Of a DNA stretch of 64,000 nucleotides, positions 43,851 through 56,135 are shown piece after piece. The position numbers and the translations under genes are program-made. The stretch comes from Cherax quadricarinatus (lineage: Eukaryota; Arthropoda; Malacostraca; Decapoda; Parastacidae): the NCBI RefSeq assembly GCF_038502225.1, contig NC_091374.1:9103701-9167700 (forward strand), given 5' to 3'. Positions within the stretch are counted from its first letter, which is position 1. Every line of letters begins with the position of its first letter. The notes under the pieces were generated by a model. It was not told the origin of the DNA, searched no databases, and saw only the letters and a program-made list of their open reading frames with translations.

Positions 43851-44480
43851 CTTGGTTATTATATGTAAATGTGATAGACATTCTTTAAGCTGATCCAGAT
43901 AAAAAGAAAATCTAACGTCAGTATTTTTGGTGCTCAGATTTTTTTTATTTTTGATAACCGCAAGAAATTGATATACCTTTATGATAAATTTTGTAATATC
44001 AATTAAAATAAGAGGGTCTTACAAGTTTTTTTTCATGTTGGTGAAGCAACAGCAGTGTCCTCTAAGTCTGGTGCCTCACCCTCACCTAGGTACATTTCAC
44101 CCCCCCCCCCCAAAAAAAAAATGCTGTATAACTCCGATAGGTTTAGCGCTCTCGTTAACGTAACCTGGTATAACAGCTAGCAATTCTCACGCTCTTATAA
44201 CTTGCATACCAAAATACAAAGCTCAGGTAAATTGCACATGACATATCTGTTTTGTTAGTACAAAGTTTTCAATTTGTCTTTGTATCTTAGATATTGGGAG
44301 ACATCTGAGGTGCAAAGATAATAATAGCACATTTTAAGAACAGGTTTGAGTGAGGCTGAAATTCCTCTGTCACTTACATTACTTATAAGATTTCCACCCC
44401 TCAAAAAAAAAATATTAGTGATTAAAAACCCTTGGGCTGTCTCGACGGGTTTTTGTTAACATTAGATGTGATCAATTGTT
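43851..44480. other. No gene; short SINE-C end
   Basis: AT-rich. CTGTATAACTCCGATAGGTTTAGCGCT at 44124-44150 is a SINE-C end fragment. Confidence 0.4.
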
Positions 44481-44482
44481 TA

Positions 44483-44740
44483 GAAAACTGACAAGTTGAA
44501 GAATGAGACACACTTGCAACATTTTGGAATTTTTACTGAGGAAACTTTACGCCACACTGGCTTCATCAGTCCAATACAAAGAAGAGCGGTGGAAATAGAA
44601 GAGGAATTTTTAGGTAATCAGTCCCTCAGTCATGGAATCGATGTATTCAGTCCAATTGATGGACTGATGAAGCCACTGTGTGGCGTATCGTTTCCTCAAT
44701 TAAGATTCCAAAATGTTTCACAAGTGTCTCATTATTTACC
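44483..44740 (+). mobile_element. Palindromic A element (copy 4), diverged
   Basis: Left half GTTGAAGAATGAGACACACT, GAGGAAACTTTACGCC; right half GGCGTATCGTTTCCTC, CACAAGTGTCTCATT. Shorter core. The frame through it has no protein-like features. Confidence 0.7.
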
Positions 44741-45119
44741 GGTAGAGGGTGAAGTGTTATCTAATATCGTATATAAGACATTAATATCAGGGATAATGGA
44801 TACCAGTAAAGCCAAAGTCTTGTAAAAAAAATATATATTTGGTCAGGAGGCCGCACTGAAGAGAATCATGTCACCAAACTATTGGACAATGCTAAAGTGG
44901 AAATTGCACAAAGATTTTCGGAAAATGCATTTGTAACATCAACTTATATATACTATATATATATTCATCAATGGCATGTAAATTTTGATAAGTCCCCTAA
45001 AATGTTACCTTTCCACTTTACCTAAACACATTAACATTATTCCACCATTGTTTAAGTAAATACAGAAAAACCTTCATTAAAAATACATGTGATAAGGCTA
45101 GCAGACAACACAACACTGA

Positions 45120-45402
<283 letters not shown>

Positions 45403-45849
45403 ATGAGTGTGAGTGTGTTTTCACACAATCATAAAAAATTCAGGAACTTTGATTATATGTATGTATGTATGTGATGGTTGTATATATCAAGTGATGCCAT
45501 AACTGCCGCTGACCAATGGGCCAAATAATGTCAGGGTCAGGTATGCAGGTCTAAGGCCTATCCACTGCCAGGATTATTAAGGCCGTATATTTACCCTAAT
45601 CTCTAATCCCAAATTTAAGATTAAAATAAGCTCTCCACATATATACACCGAGAAATAACTCTCGGTGTATATACCCTACACAGAACTTACAAAATATATT
45701 CCCACTGGTTGAATGGTTACTAGCAAATACTTAATGTTAGGTACAAAGTGGTCCATTTTAAGAAAAATGATAGCGATTAACTTTTTGATAAATTCATGAA
45801 TCCGTTAAACGAGTCAAGTAGTGCATTGCATATTTAGTATTATATTTAT

Positions 45850-46210
45850 CGGGAGCGGTAAACTACAATGGGTCATACAACACCGTGAGGAGGTCAGGCT
45901 CTACCCATGGAAGGCAAGAACAGTGTCGCTTCTCACTGACTAGAAGGACCCATACTGCCGGTGATGTCAGTGACTTTATTAAGGATATTTCACGGGAAGA
46001 CAGGATGTCGGGTATATCCAGCGAGTATGACAAGTCTTCATTAAGGCTACATCAAGGAACGACAGCACTCCTCCCCTCCACGGTGGTGGTCTCCATATAT
46101 AAACTCGCCAGAAATATCTATTTTCACACGGGATGGGTGGTCATAGTGCCTGGCAAATGGAATATAATTAGGTTTAATCCAAGGGAAAAAAGACGGGGGG
46201 AATCAAGGTA
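45850..46210 (-). other. Interrupted SINE-C containing an unexplained open segment
   Basis: The ends (GGGAGCGGTAAACTACAATG at 45851 and GGCAAATGGAATATAATTAG + GTTTAATCCAAGG at 46150-46190) look like a reverse-strand SINE-C. The about 240 bp between is foreign to it and open in one + frame (within 45885-46211), encoding DVSDFIKDISREDRMSGISS and TALLPSTVVVSIYKLA. I do not recognise the protein. It may be chance or a transposon gene scrap. Confidence 0.3.
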
Positions 46211-46231
46211 ACTTGAAGAATCATAACCTTA

Positions 46232-46350
46232 ATTTTTAAAAGGGGAAGGCCTTGGTCAGATGACCAAAACCTTCAGCTGTGGGTTATATGACCGAGGCCC
46301 ACGTCAGGAAACGCCTGTTTCCTGACAAACCTTACCTAACCTAACTTACT
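46232..46350 (-). mobile_element. SINE-F retroposon, - strand
   Basis: TTTTTAAAAGGGGAAGGCCTT, CAGATGACCAAAACCTTCAG, GTCAGGAAACGCCTG, CTTACCTAACCTAAC. Confidence 0.7.
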
Positions 46351-46364
46351 GGAAGGTGACAGGA

Positions 46365-46770
46365 CTCACGAAATCGTAATGACACGATTGCAAACAAACC
46401 ATACCCCGGCCGGGATTGAACCCGCGGTCAGAGAGTCTCAAAACTCCAGCCCGTCGCGTTAGCCACTAGACCAGCTAGCCACAATAAGATTCGTCCAACT
46501 AGGTATATTTCTACACCATGTGATGTCATGTTGACGGCAGTAAAAGGACTTGAGCTAGAGTTCGTCACGGCCACGCTAGCTGGAGATTCGTCTGTAAAAA
46601 CTTGCATTTGTGGTTACAGTGGTGCCTATGCTAACCTTCCTATGGTGTAGAAATATACCTAGTTGGACGAATCTTATTGTGGCTAGCTGGTCTAGTGGCT
46701 AACGCGACGGGCTGGAGTTTTGAGACTCGCTGACCGCGGGTTCAATCCCGGCCGGGGGTATGGTTTGGGG
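46365..46770. mobile_element. Inverted pair of tRNA-headed SINE-E copies
   Basis: A - strand copy (46365-46530) and a + strand copy (46550-46770) face each other, forming a large palindrome. The tRNA-like part reads GGCTAGCTGGTCTAGTGGCT (A-box-like), CGACGGGCTGGAGTTTTGAG and GCGGGTTCAATCCCGG (B box) at about 46735-46751. The body has CCTATGGTGTAGAAATATAC and CTAGTTGGACGAATCTTATT. Confidence 0.75.
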
Positions 46771-46789
46771 AAGGTGACAAGTTCGGAAA

Positions 46790-47350
46790 TTTTGTTCTCT
46801 CGTTTTCTACGAGGTAAAAATTATTTATTGACCACCTTGTACCTTAAAATGTATATTATGTTTCTGAATGTATGCTATATGTGTTTGGCAGTGTGTAAGG
46901 TGCTTTGTCTCGAACTGCAAAGTTCATGGGACTTTATATAGTGCTGCTGAACATAAATAATTAGTCACCACTTACAAAATACAGTATTATTTTTAATTTT
47001 GTGATGAGGGGTAACGATTATCTTTTTTTGTAAACTTTTATGTAAATTAGATTAAGTATTATATTAAACAAAAATTATCATTACATGCAGTTACATTTTT
47101 TTTTTTTGTAATATTAAAATGTGTGTTAAATTTCTTTTACAGTTTATTATGTTTTAATGCAAACTATCATTCCAAATTGTGTAGTGAGAGTCTCTGTTGA
47201 ATGTTCATGTTTATTTATGTAATGTTCAAATTATCTTTAATTAAAATATGAGTTGAAATTCTTCTCTTTCTTTATTATCATTAGACTGAAAGTTATATGC
47301 AGATAAAATATTAGAAGAAAAAGACTATCAGTTTACGGCTAAATAAATTC
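46790..47350. other. No feature seen
   Basis: AT-rich, unique-looking sequence between SINE-E and the (TA)n tract. Confidence 0.4.
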
Positions 47351-47355
47351 CCAAA

Positions 47356-47470
<115 letters not shown>

Positions 47471-47507
47471 TATATATACACACACACACACACATACACA
47501 CACACAC

Positions 47508-48272
47508 GTCATGAAGATTGGGGAAGGGCAAAGAAGACCGCAGACACAATATAGTTTAGATGGCCAAAGTCTGCAAACCTCACTTAAGGAAAAAGATCTG
47601 GGGGTGAGTATAACACCGAGCATATCTCCTGAGGCGCACATCAATCAGATAACTGCTGCAGCATACGGGCGCCTGGCAAACCTACGGATAGCGTTCCGAT
47701 ACCTCAGTAAGGATTCGTTCAAGACTCTGTATATCATCTACGTCAGGCCCATACTGGAGTATGCAGCACCAGTTTGGAATCCACACCTAGTCAAGCACGT
47801 CAAGAAATTAGAGAAAGTGCAAAGGTTTGCAACAAGACTAGTCCCAGAGCTACTGGGATTGTCCTACGAAGAAAGGTTGAGGGAAATTGGCCTGACGACA
47901 CTGGAGGCCAGGAGGGTCAGGGGAGACATGATAACGACATACAAAATACTGCGCGGAATAGACAAGGTGGACAAAGACAGGATGTTCCAGAGATGGGACA
48001 CAGACACAAGAGGTCACAATTGGAAGTTGAAGACTCGGATGAATCAAAGGGATGTTAGGAAGTATTTCTTCAGTCATAGAGTAGTCAGGCCATGGAATAG
48101 CCTAGAAAGTGACGTAGTGGAGGCGGGAACCATACATAGTTTTAAGGCGAGGTATGATAAAGCTCATGGAGCAGGGAGAGAGAGGACCTAGTAGCAATCA
48201 GTGAAGAGGCGGGGCCAGGAGCTATGACTCGACCCCTGCAACCACAAATAGGTGAGTACAAATAGGCGAGTA
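47508..48272 (+). mobile_element. LINE-A copy 2, 5'-truncated
   Basis: The frame 47511-48191 (starting [16 protein letters not shown]) is closely similar to the 36615 copy but begins further downstream in RT. It ends with the same tail (GGCGGGGCCAGGAGC ... AGGTGAGTAC). The 5' break abuts a (TA)n(CA)n tract ending at 47507. The 3' end is followed almost at once by the TGTCGTGCC MITE at 48281. Confidence 0.87.
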
Positions 48273-48280
48273 CACACGTA

Positions 48281-48733
48281 TGTCGTGCCGCATAGGCAGA
48301 ACTTGCGATCTTGGCTTAAATATCAACGCTCATCTTGCCATATGCTGTATAGTCCTTGTGGCTTAGCGCTTCTTTTTGATTATAATAATAATAATAATCT
48401 TGCCATATAGGACAAGTGGATATTTGTGTATGCAATAATTTCGCCAAAATCATCCTGAACCCAACGAAAAAAATATTTTTCACTGTGTTTGTTTAATATT
48501 AAATTATTGTAAACAAATCTAAAATATATTTAGTTGGGTTAGGCTAAAATAAATTGTTCTTGTTATAATAAGGTTAGGTAAGTTTTCTAAGTTCCTTCTG
48601 GTACAAAATTAGAAATTTTTACATCAACATTAATGAAAAAATATATCTTTAAAAGTATAAGAGAAAATTTTAGAAAGGACTTAATTTTAAATGAGTTCTT
48701 GCTAACTGACCAGTTTTACATATTCGGCACGAC

Positions 48734-48734
<1 letters not shown>
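48281..48734. mobile_element. TGTCGTGCCGAAT MITE with a nested SINE-C fragment
   Basis: Left end TGTCGTGCCGCATAGGCAGA, right end ATTCGGCACGACA. The interior matches the 10219 copy. A 54-bp SINE-C 3' end (48344-48397: GCTGTATAGTCCTTGTGGCT ... ATAATAATAATAA) is inserted between TCTTGCCATAT at 48333-48343 and 48398-48408, an 11-bp target duplication. Confidence 0.8.
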
Positions 48735-48778
<44 letters not shown>

Positions 48779-48929
48779 ATATATATATATATATATTACA
48801 GTAAATCTTGAGTGTAAAGTTTATTATGAGATCAAAGATTGCAGTTACAACCATATGATTTAATAAAGATTACAATTAAACCATATATATGACTTAATAA
48901 AGACTGCAGTCACAACCACAATGACTACC

Positions 48930-49150
48930 AGGGCCGACTTCAGGGGTGGGCAGAGTGGCCATTTGCCCAAGATCCTCCATTGGGGTCCTTAATCTTGTCC
49001 ACCCAGGATGCGGCTTCAATATTCGGCTAACACTGGTACCTATTTACTGCTAGGTGAACAGGGACAGCAGACGTAAGAAAGCATACTCAACGTTTCACCC
49101 GTGCCGGTGATCGATCGCTGACCCTTAAGTGTGTGAGCTAAGGACGCTTC
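48930..49150 (-). mobile_element. SINE-G2-like copy, - strand, diverged
   Basis: ATTGGGGTCCTTAATCTTGTC, GCTAGGTGAACAGGGACAGC and a decayed head at about 49090-49150. Confidence 0.55.
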
Positions 49151-49659
49151 CAAACAAGCTACGAGCAGTTTACCTAGAGGTTTCTTCTCATCCCGATGAA
49201 TACACGAATAGTGATGTGGGGGTGATTAGTTGTATTGGTTCAGAGATTATTGCTGCACCACCTTACACTCCGCCAGTGAAACAAATCCCTTTGTCTGAAA
49301 TTTTTTGGGTTATCCTTGGTAATCTACACATATACTGCTATGTATGATAATTTATGTAAATGTATTTGTGTCCCAATACCTAAATAAACATACTAACTCC
49401 ATAATTCCCCGGGAACAGGGGAGTAAGGGTTCACTACGGCTCACGTCGTAGTGAACCCCTACCCTTACTAACACCAGGTACAAAAAGATACGGCGTAAGC
49501 TGTCAGCAACCCTATAACCCCCAACAAGAAGTAATAGTTCAGTCGCTGACAGCTCCAGCAGCAAGCCAAAGCTCTCACCTTTAACTGCGTTCATGTTCTT
49601 TATTTTTATAGACACTGCAGTGTGTACTAGACGCCTGTTTATATTGTGTTATACGTAGT

Positions 49660-49830
49660 GGACCCGTCATGTGCTGGTGAGAGGCTCTGTGATCCAGGGA
49701 ACTGGACATATCCTCCCTCTCCTTGGATTGAACCCGAATGCCTCCCATTTCTCAGGGGCTATATGACCCCATATGGGTTTGGCGCTTTCTCCCTGGTGCA
49801 CATGTACGGGACACTTGTCATTTAATAATA
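49660..49830 (+). mobile_element. SINE-C retroposon, diverged
   Basis: TGTGCTGGTGAGAGGCTCTG, GATCCAGGGAACTGGACAT, CATATGGGTTTGGCGCTTTC. Further pieces follow at 49885-50115. Confidence 0.6.
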
Positions 49831-50159
49831 ATAGTCAATAGGAGCATTCAGCCTATGTTAATGTTCTGACACCGCAATTATTATTATTATATTGGAGCAG
49901 TAAACTCTTATGGATCATATAGCGCCTGTGAGATGAGATTTATTTAGGTTTGATCTCATATATGGGTATATTTTGACCCGATAGATTATATGTACACTGG
50001 GCAGCTCTCAGCTGTTCTGAACGACTGGTGAGGGAGTTTTGATCCAAGGAAGCTGATTTATCCTCTCCGGGATTAAATCCAAGTACCTACCCAGCAGCTG
50101 TATAACCCCTACTATTAATTCTCTCCCACCTCCCTCCAACTACCCCCGAAAAAATGTGT

Positions 50160-50655
50160 CAGTATACTGGACGGAGGGTCGAGCCTCCATCATTCCTCGC
50201 GTATAATAACGTACACGGACGGAGGGTCGAGCCTCCATCATTCCTCGCGTATAATAACGTACACGGACGGAGGGTCGAGCTTCCATCATTCCATGTGCAT
50301 AATAACGTACACGGACGGAGGGTCGAGCTTCCATCATTTCATGCGTATAATAACGTACAACGACGGAGGGTCGAGCTTCCATCATTCCATGCGTATAATA
50401 ACGTACACGGACGGAGGGTCGAGCTTCCATCATTCCATGCATATAATAACGTACACGGACGGAGGGTCAGCTTCCATCATTCCATGCGTATAATAACGTA
50501 CACGGACGGTGGGTCAGCTTCCATCATTCCATGCGTATAATAATGTACAGGGGCAAGGGGGGGGGGTCGAGCCTCCATCATTCCTCGCGTATAAAAACGT
50601 ACACGGACGGAGAGTCAAGCTTCCATCATTCCTCGCGTATAAAAACGTACACGGG
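50160..50655. repeat. 48-bp minisatellite
   Basis: About ten copies containing CACGGACGGAGGGTCGAGCT and TCCATCATTCCATGCGTATA + ATAACGTA. Confidence 0.93.
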
Positions 50656-50807
50656 TCTCCAGATTAACATAAACATATTTAGCTTGCACATTCTCCGGCT
50701 TTAATTTCTTATTTGTCATTAGATATTAGATTTCCTCTGACAAATAGCACTGCCTCCCCCTTCCCTCCCCCTTCCCTCCCCCATCTCTTATGTATTACAT
50801 TAGTGTG

Positions 50808-51575
50808 ACATATTTCATCAGTGTGAAATGTTCCATCAGTGTGAAATGTTCCATCAGTGTGAAATGTTCATCAGTGTGAAATGTTCCATCAGTGTGAAAT
50901 GTTCCATCAGTGTGAAATGTTCCATCAGTGTGAAATGTTCCATCAGTGTGAAATGTTCCATCAGTGTGAAATGTTCCATCAGTGTGAAATGTTCCATCAG
51001 TGTGAAATGTTCCATCAGTGTGAAATGTTCCATCAGTGTGAAATGTTTCATCAGTGTGAAATGTTTCATCAGTGTGAAATGTTTCATCAGTGTGAAATGT
51101 TTCATCAGTGTGAAATGTTTCATCAGTGTGAAATGTTCCATCAGTGTGAAATGTTTCATCAGTGTGAAATGTTCATCAGTGTGAAATGTTCCATCAGTGT
51201 GAAATGTTTCATCAGTGTGAAATGTTTCATCAGTGTGAAATGTTCATCAGTGTGAAATGTTCCATCAGTGTGAAATGTTCCATCAGTGTGAAATGTTCCA
51301 TCAGTGTGAAATGTTCCATCAGTGTGAAATGTTCCATCAGTGTGAAATGTTCCATCAGTGTGAAATGTTCCATCAGTGTGAAATGTTTCATCAGTGTGAA
51401 ATGTTCCATCAGTGTGAAATGTTCCATCAGTGTGAAATGTTCCATCAGTGTGAAATGTTTCATCAGTGTGAAATGTTCCATCAGTGTAAAATGTTTCATC
51501 AGTGTGAAATGTTCCATCAGTGTAAAATGTTTCATCAGTGTGAAATGTTTCATCAGTGTGAAAAGTTGCATCAGC
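50808..51575. repeat. 18-bp minisatellite (GTGTGAAATGTTCCATCA)
   Basis: About 43 copies with TTCC/TTTC variants and occasional one-base losses. The 18-bp period keeps frames open (MFHQCE repeats), but nothing suggests a gene. Confidence 0.95.
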
Positions 51576-51589
51576 GTAAAATCATTTAC

Positions 51590-52030
51590 CTCCCAGAATT
51601 TAATACCCGGAAAAATATCATTCTGTCAGTGTAATATCATTTACCTCCCTGAATTTAATACTTAGCGAGTATTTCCCAAGAGTCTAACATACATCCTCGT
51701 CTCTGCGTTTGGAATTACATCGACCTTTACCGTACAAACAAGTGCTCTTAAAATACATCAGTTTTATTATTACCAAACTTCTCCTCCTGGTGGGAGGGAG
51801 GTAAGATACCAGATACATTAATATATCTGGTAACATACCAGATATATTAAGCAAATTTCCTATATTTGCTTATAACAGATAAGTGAACTGTAGATATAAT
51901 TTCAGATATACTCCAGTTTACCCTTTTAAGGGCCTAATTTCCAGGCCTTTTGTGTATCCATATGCTCTTGTGCTACCCTCCACAGGATGGATATGGAGTG
52001 CATGATATATTATCCACTTCGGTGGCAAAA
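51590..52030. other. No gene; one short duplication
   Basis: ATCATTTACCTCCC(A/T)GAATTTAATAC occurs twice at 51580-51663. The rest is unremarkable. Confidence 0.4.
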
Positions 52031-52034
52031 TCTA

Positions 52035-52200
52035 AAAATCAAGAGAGGTTCCTTGAGGCTGGTGAGAGGCTCTTGATCTGAAGAACTGGATCTGTCCTCC
52101 CGTTCCTTGAATCGATCCTCAGTGCCTTCCGTTACCTCCGGCGCCGTATGATCCTTACGGTTTTACCGCTCATCATAATTATTATTATTATTATTATTCA
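52035..52200 (+). mobile_element. SINE-C retroposon
   Basis: GAGGTTCCTTGAGGCTGGTG ... CCTTACGGTTTTACCGCTCA, then a (TTA)n tail. Confidence 0.7.
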
Positions 52201-52542
52201 TTGTTATTATCATCATCGTTATTATCATTACGTCGTATGGGTCATTCATTGCTATTAGCCAGGAGAATTTAAATTCCATGCCCGCTCCTCGTTCTCTAAA
52301 AATGTCTCAGCGTAGAATTTATTATTTGTGTCAACGGGGATGGAATCCATTAGCAACATTTGCCGAGGACTGCGCTTTCGAAGAATCAAAAAGTTCTTTA
52401 CAGCCGCCATCAGTCATAATTAAATAATGCAGTAAACGCTCTCGGGTGGGATTGAATGAGATATTAATGATAATGGAAGAGAGGAATGGAGTGTGAATTG
52501 ATGGTGGTAAGATGAAAGTGGAATAATGAGTGGAAGAGTGTG

Positions 52543-52629
<87 letters not shown>

Positions 52630-52778
52630 ATGTATTCATCGATTTGTGTCTGCTGGGGGTCAAATCTTGACTTTTGGTTTCTCTCTCTATCTGTCTATCT
52701 ATATATCTGTCTATCTCTGTACAAGGTTAGGGTAAGGGTTCCTAACTTATTTACAAACTAAAATTTGTCTGTCTCTGC

Positions 52779-52858
<80 letters not shown>

Positions 52859-53024
52859 TATTATCTTATTTGTTAGGTGACAGCCCCCAAATTAAATTTA
52901 CCAGTTCATGTGTTTATGAACCTATCCATGTAGCTAAAGGAGACTTTTCAAAATGCTAGCTCGTATAGCCTAGTTTTATCTTGGCACACAATAAAGATTA
53001 TTATATTATTGTGAAAGCCCTAAA

Positions 53025-53140
53025 CCCATAAGGTCCTACAATGCCTGGGAAATGGAGGGTGATCTGGTTTGATCCAATGAGTACCTTTAATTCTTAGGCT
53101 CAAGATCCCTTCACCAGCATCAAGGTACCACCCTCACCTT
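53025..53140 (-). mobile_element. SINE-C retroposon, - strand
   Basis: AAAGCCCTAAACCCATAAGG ... TTTGATCCAATGAGTACC ... TCAAGATCCCTTCACCAGCA is the reverse of the family. Others in this sense: 1990-2090 and 53790-53875. Confidence 0.65.
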
Positions 53141-53264
53141 TTTATCTACTGGCTGACCTTAATAGCCAATATAGGATGTAAATCTTTCAGTAATAATTTT
53201 ACTGTTGTTGTCACAAAAGAGCTAAACGTGAATGACTTCCACAGTACTAGAACTTTCTTCAGTG

Positions 53265-53575
53265 GTGGATCAGTTGCGGACCACGGACCACGGACCACAT
53301 CAGTGGTGGACCAAGTACGGTCCGCGGGGAAACATAAGTTTAAGATAAGTACGGTCCACGAGCCACATCAGTGGTGGACAAAGTACAACCCGCGGGCCAC
53401 ATCAGTGGTGGACCAAGTACAGCCCACGGGCCACATCAATGGTGGATCAAGTACAACCCGCGGGTCACATCAGTGGTGGATCAAGTACAACCCGCGGGCC
53501 ACATCAGTGGTGGACCAAGTACAACCCGCGGGCCACATCACTGGTGGACCAAGTACAACCCGCGGGCCACATCAG
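53265..53575. repeat. 31-bp minisatellite
   Basis: About nine copies of GTGGACCAAGTACAACCCGC + GGGCCACATCA. Left copies are degenerate. Confidence 0.92.
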
Positions 53576-53892
53576 ACTTAACAAATAATTGTATTTATGC
53601 CCTACATTGTGGCTCGCAATAACAAAGAGGAATTCTTCAAACACAGGAATTATCTGCTTTAATCTCTCTCTGCTCGTATGGCTATATGGCATTTGATGGT
53701 ACCACACTTCCCTAACCTCTAAGCCCTGACCTCTGAGCCCTGACCCCTGGTCCTGACACAAACTAGGCTTAGCGTATTATTATTAGTAGTAGTAGTAGTA
53801 TTTCGGGGATGCGCTAAATCTATAAGGATCATCCTTCTATCAACAGCCTTTTATCAGCATCAAAGCCCCTTTCCTGCAAGTACTGTAATCAT

Positions 53893-54083
53893 GTCAAGCC
53901 TAGTCAAACCAGACAGGATCAAGTCAAACTAGACAGGATCAAGTCAAACCAGACAGGATCAAGTCAAACCAGACAGGGTCAGGTCAAAGCAGACAGGGGT
54001 CAGGTCAAAGCAGGCAGGGGTCAGGTCAAACCAGACAGGTCAGGTCAGAGCAGGTAGGGTCAGGTCAAACCAGACAGGGTCTA
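53893..54083. repeat. 20-bp minisatellite, split by LINE-B
   Basis: GTCAAACCAGACAGGGTCAG units, resuming briefly at 54466-54488 beyond the LINE-B insertion. Confidence 0.88.
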
Positions 54084-54466
54084 TCTGGAAGGTATTCCGG
54101 GGATCAACGCTCCCGAGGCCCGGTCCACGACCAGGCCTCCCGGTGGATCAGGGCCTGATCAACCAGGCTGTTACTGCTGGCCGCACGTAGTCCAACGTAC
54201 GAACCACAGCCCGGCTGATCCGGCACCAACTTTAAGTATCTGTCCAGCTCCCTCTTGAAGGTAGCCACGGGTCTATTGGTAATTCCCATTATGCTTGGTG
54301 GGAGGCTGTTGAACAGTCTTGGGCCCCGAACATTTATGGTGTTTTTCTTAGTGCACCAATGGCGCCCCTACTTTTCACTGGGAGTATTTTGCACCGCCTG
54401 CCCAGTCTCTTACTTTCGTAGGGAGTGATTTTCTGTACAGATTCGGGACCATTCCTTCTAGGGTCA
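54084..54466 (-). mobile_element. LINE-B copy inside a 20-bp tandem array
   Basis: Matches the 3' end of LINE-B: GITNRPVATFKRELDRYLK and the DQALIHREAW terminus, with conserved GC-rich 3' sequence. The GTCAAACCAGACAGGGTCAG array lies on both sides (53893-54083 and 54466-54488). Confidence 0.85.
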
Positions 54467-54747
54467 GGTCAAACCAGACAGGGTCATTATAAAATGATCT
54501 TCAACCTAGTACACTGTAGCTGAAAACTAAAAAAAATTATAAAAATTTACTGAAAAGATACGAAGTTCCCCTCCTGCCTTGTGCTTCGTGTAAATTTCCA
54601 TAATTAAGTCATAAAAAAGTCGAGAAAATGTTACTATTAAGACTCACTTTACGCGTTAGCAAGACGTAAAATTTTGTGGGGGCGATGTGAGTTTTAAGGG
54701 ACCATCCATAATGAGCATCACCAGGCTTGGTGAACTATTAATACTTC

Positions 54748-54798
<51 letters not shown>

Positions 54799-54814
54799 TC
54801 ACTGTGTTAAATTA

Positions 54815-54960
54815 TTTAGGTTAGGTAAGTTCGTCAAGAAACAGGACAAGTGTTTCCTGACGTGGGTCTTAGTTGTATGATGACCCGCAGCTGGAGCTTT
54901 TGGTCATCTGACCGAGGCCTTCCGCTAGCTTACCGGTCCACACCTTTAAAAATTAGTTAT
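54815..54960 (+). mobile_element. SINE-F retroposon
   Basis: TTAGGTTAGGTAAGTTCGTC, AAGAAACAGGACAAGTGTTT, GCAGCTGGAGCTTTTGGTCA, CTTCCGCTAGCTTACCGGTC. Near consensus. Confidence 0.7.
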
Positions 54961-55014
54961 ACTGTAGTTCCACTGTGTATATTCTTTATTAGGTAAAAGG
55001 ACACAAGTGCAACT

Positions 55015-55075
55015 AATATGACATTTTATTGTGGGAACGTTTCTCTCTGCGGGAGCGAGCACCACAGGGACACAC
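55015..55075. mobile_element. Palindromic B hairpin element, left-arm fragment
   Basis: GACATTTTATTGTGGGAACG, then TTTCTCTCTGCGGGAGCGAG, matches one arm of the 9216 element. The reverse arm is absent. Confidence 0.5.
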
Positions 55076-55079
55076 AGAG

Positions 55080-55800
55080 GTATATATGGGTACAGAGTGA
55101 GGTGCAAAGCATAATACAGTCGTGGTAGGTAGCAGTAGTACTTGTGGTAGTAGTAGTGCTTTTGGTAATAGTAGTAGTAGTAGCATATTTCTCTTGATGT
55201 GCATGCACTGAGAGCAACAGTACATAAGTTCAAATTCTCTGTGTACCGGATACTTATCCATGAATTGAGAGAAACCCACATGTAGACAGAAACACAATGT
55301 TAGAAAGAGATTAGATTTCAAACTCTGGGATCCTCGGCAACGCAGGAAAGTTAAAAAAAAATAGTGTTGGTTTATATAGTGAGCAAATTCCTCCACTGTA
55401 CACATGTATATTGATGGGGGAAAAGGCTGGAAACCTGCACTTTAGCTCCTCCTCCTAAATATGCTGAGCTGGACACCACGTATAGTAGCTTGCATACACT
55501 TCAGGTTGTGCCAGATGTAATTACGAGCCGGTAGTGACCGGTGGGTGGTCAAGTCATGGGAATCGTAAATCTGGGACAGAAATGTATCTCTTCGTGGCTA
55601 ATTTTGAGATAACATCAGGAATCCGTTTCCTTCTCGAGGTGTCTATATTGTTTCGTTTAGGTCAGCTCAGTTGTTTCTTGTGAATCTCTTCAGTTTTCTG
55701 TAATGTTCTGACTTTGTCCCAATTTATCCTATTTTTAAAGTGCTGGAACAAAACAGAACTTTCCAGGCGGTATTTCACATTACTAATTGAAGACTGACGC
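55080..55800. other. No gene; GTAGTA-rich start
   Basis: A GTAGTAGTAG-rich stretch at 55125-55190 followed by unique-looking sequence. Confidence 0.4.
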
Positions 55801-55814
55801 TCTGAAGAACAAGA

Positions 55815-55915
55815 AGGCACAATGCCGTGACTGGAACAATATACAAATAACCTGCACATAGGAGAGAGAAGCTTACGACGATATTTCGGTCCGACTTGGA
55901 CTTTGTAAATGGTTC
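55815..55915. mobile_element. Palindromic D element fragment
   Basis: GCCGTGACTGGAACAATATA, then AACCTGCACATAG and TTTCGGTCCGACTTGGAC. Only one half is present. Confidence 0.55.
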
Positions 55916-56135
55916 AAGTCGGATAAATTGATCCTGGCCTCCCCTACCTTGGATCGAACTTGATTGCCACGCATTTCTTATGGTGTTATACAGTTCCCAC
56001 TCCCTTCCCGTGAATGTGAGCCGGTTGCAAAGTCGAGGCCCACGGACACTGACAGGATATAAACATGTAAATAGTTCATTACCGCTGTAATTTGTCCAAC
56101 TGTCAAAACTTTGCGCCGCAGTTCCTTAACCCCAG

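Noticed and set aside
44496..44825. A 109-residue + strand protein
   Set aside because: It is read-through of a palindromic A element. The same region in other copies is not open.
46670..46760. A genuine tRNA gene
   Set aside because: It lacks a proper acceptor stem and is part of SINE-E, with an inverted copy nearby.
50828..51665. MFHQCE and ISVKCS repeat proteins
   Set aside because: An 18-bp array keeps frames open by arithmetic. The unit varies by frameshifting one-base losses, unlike a protein under selection.
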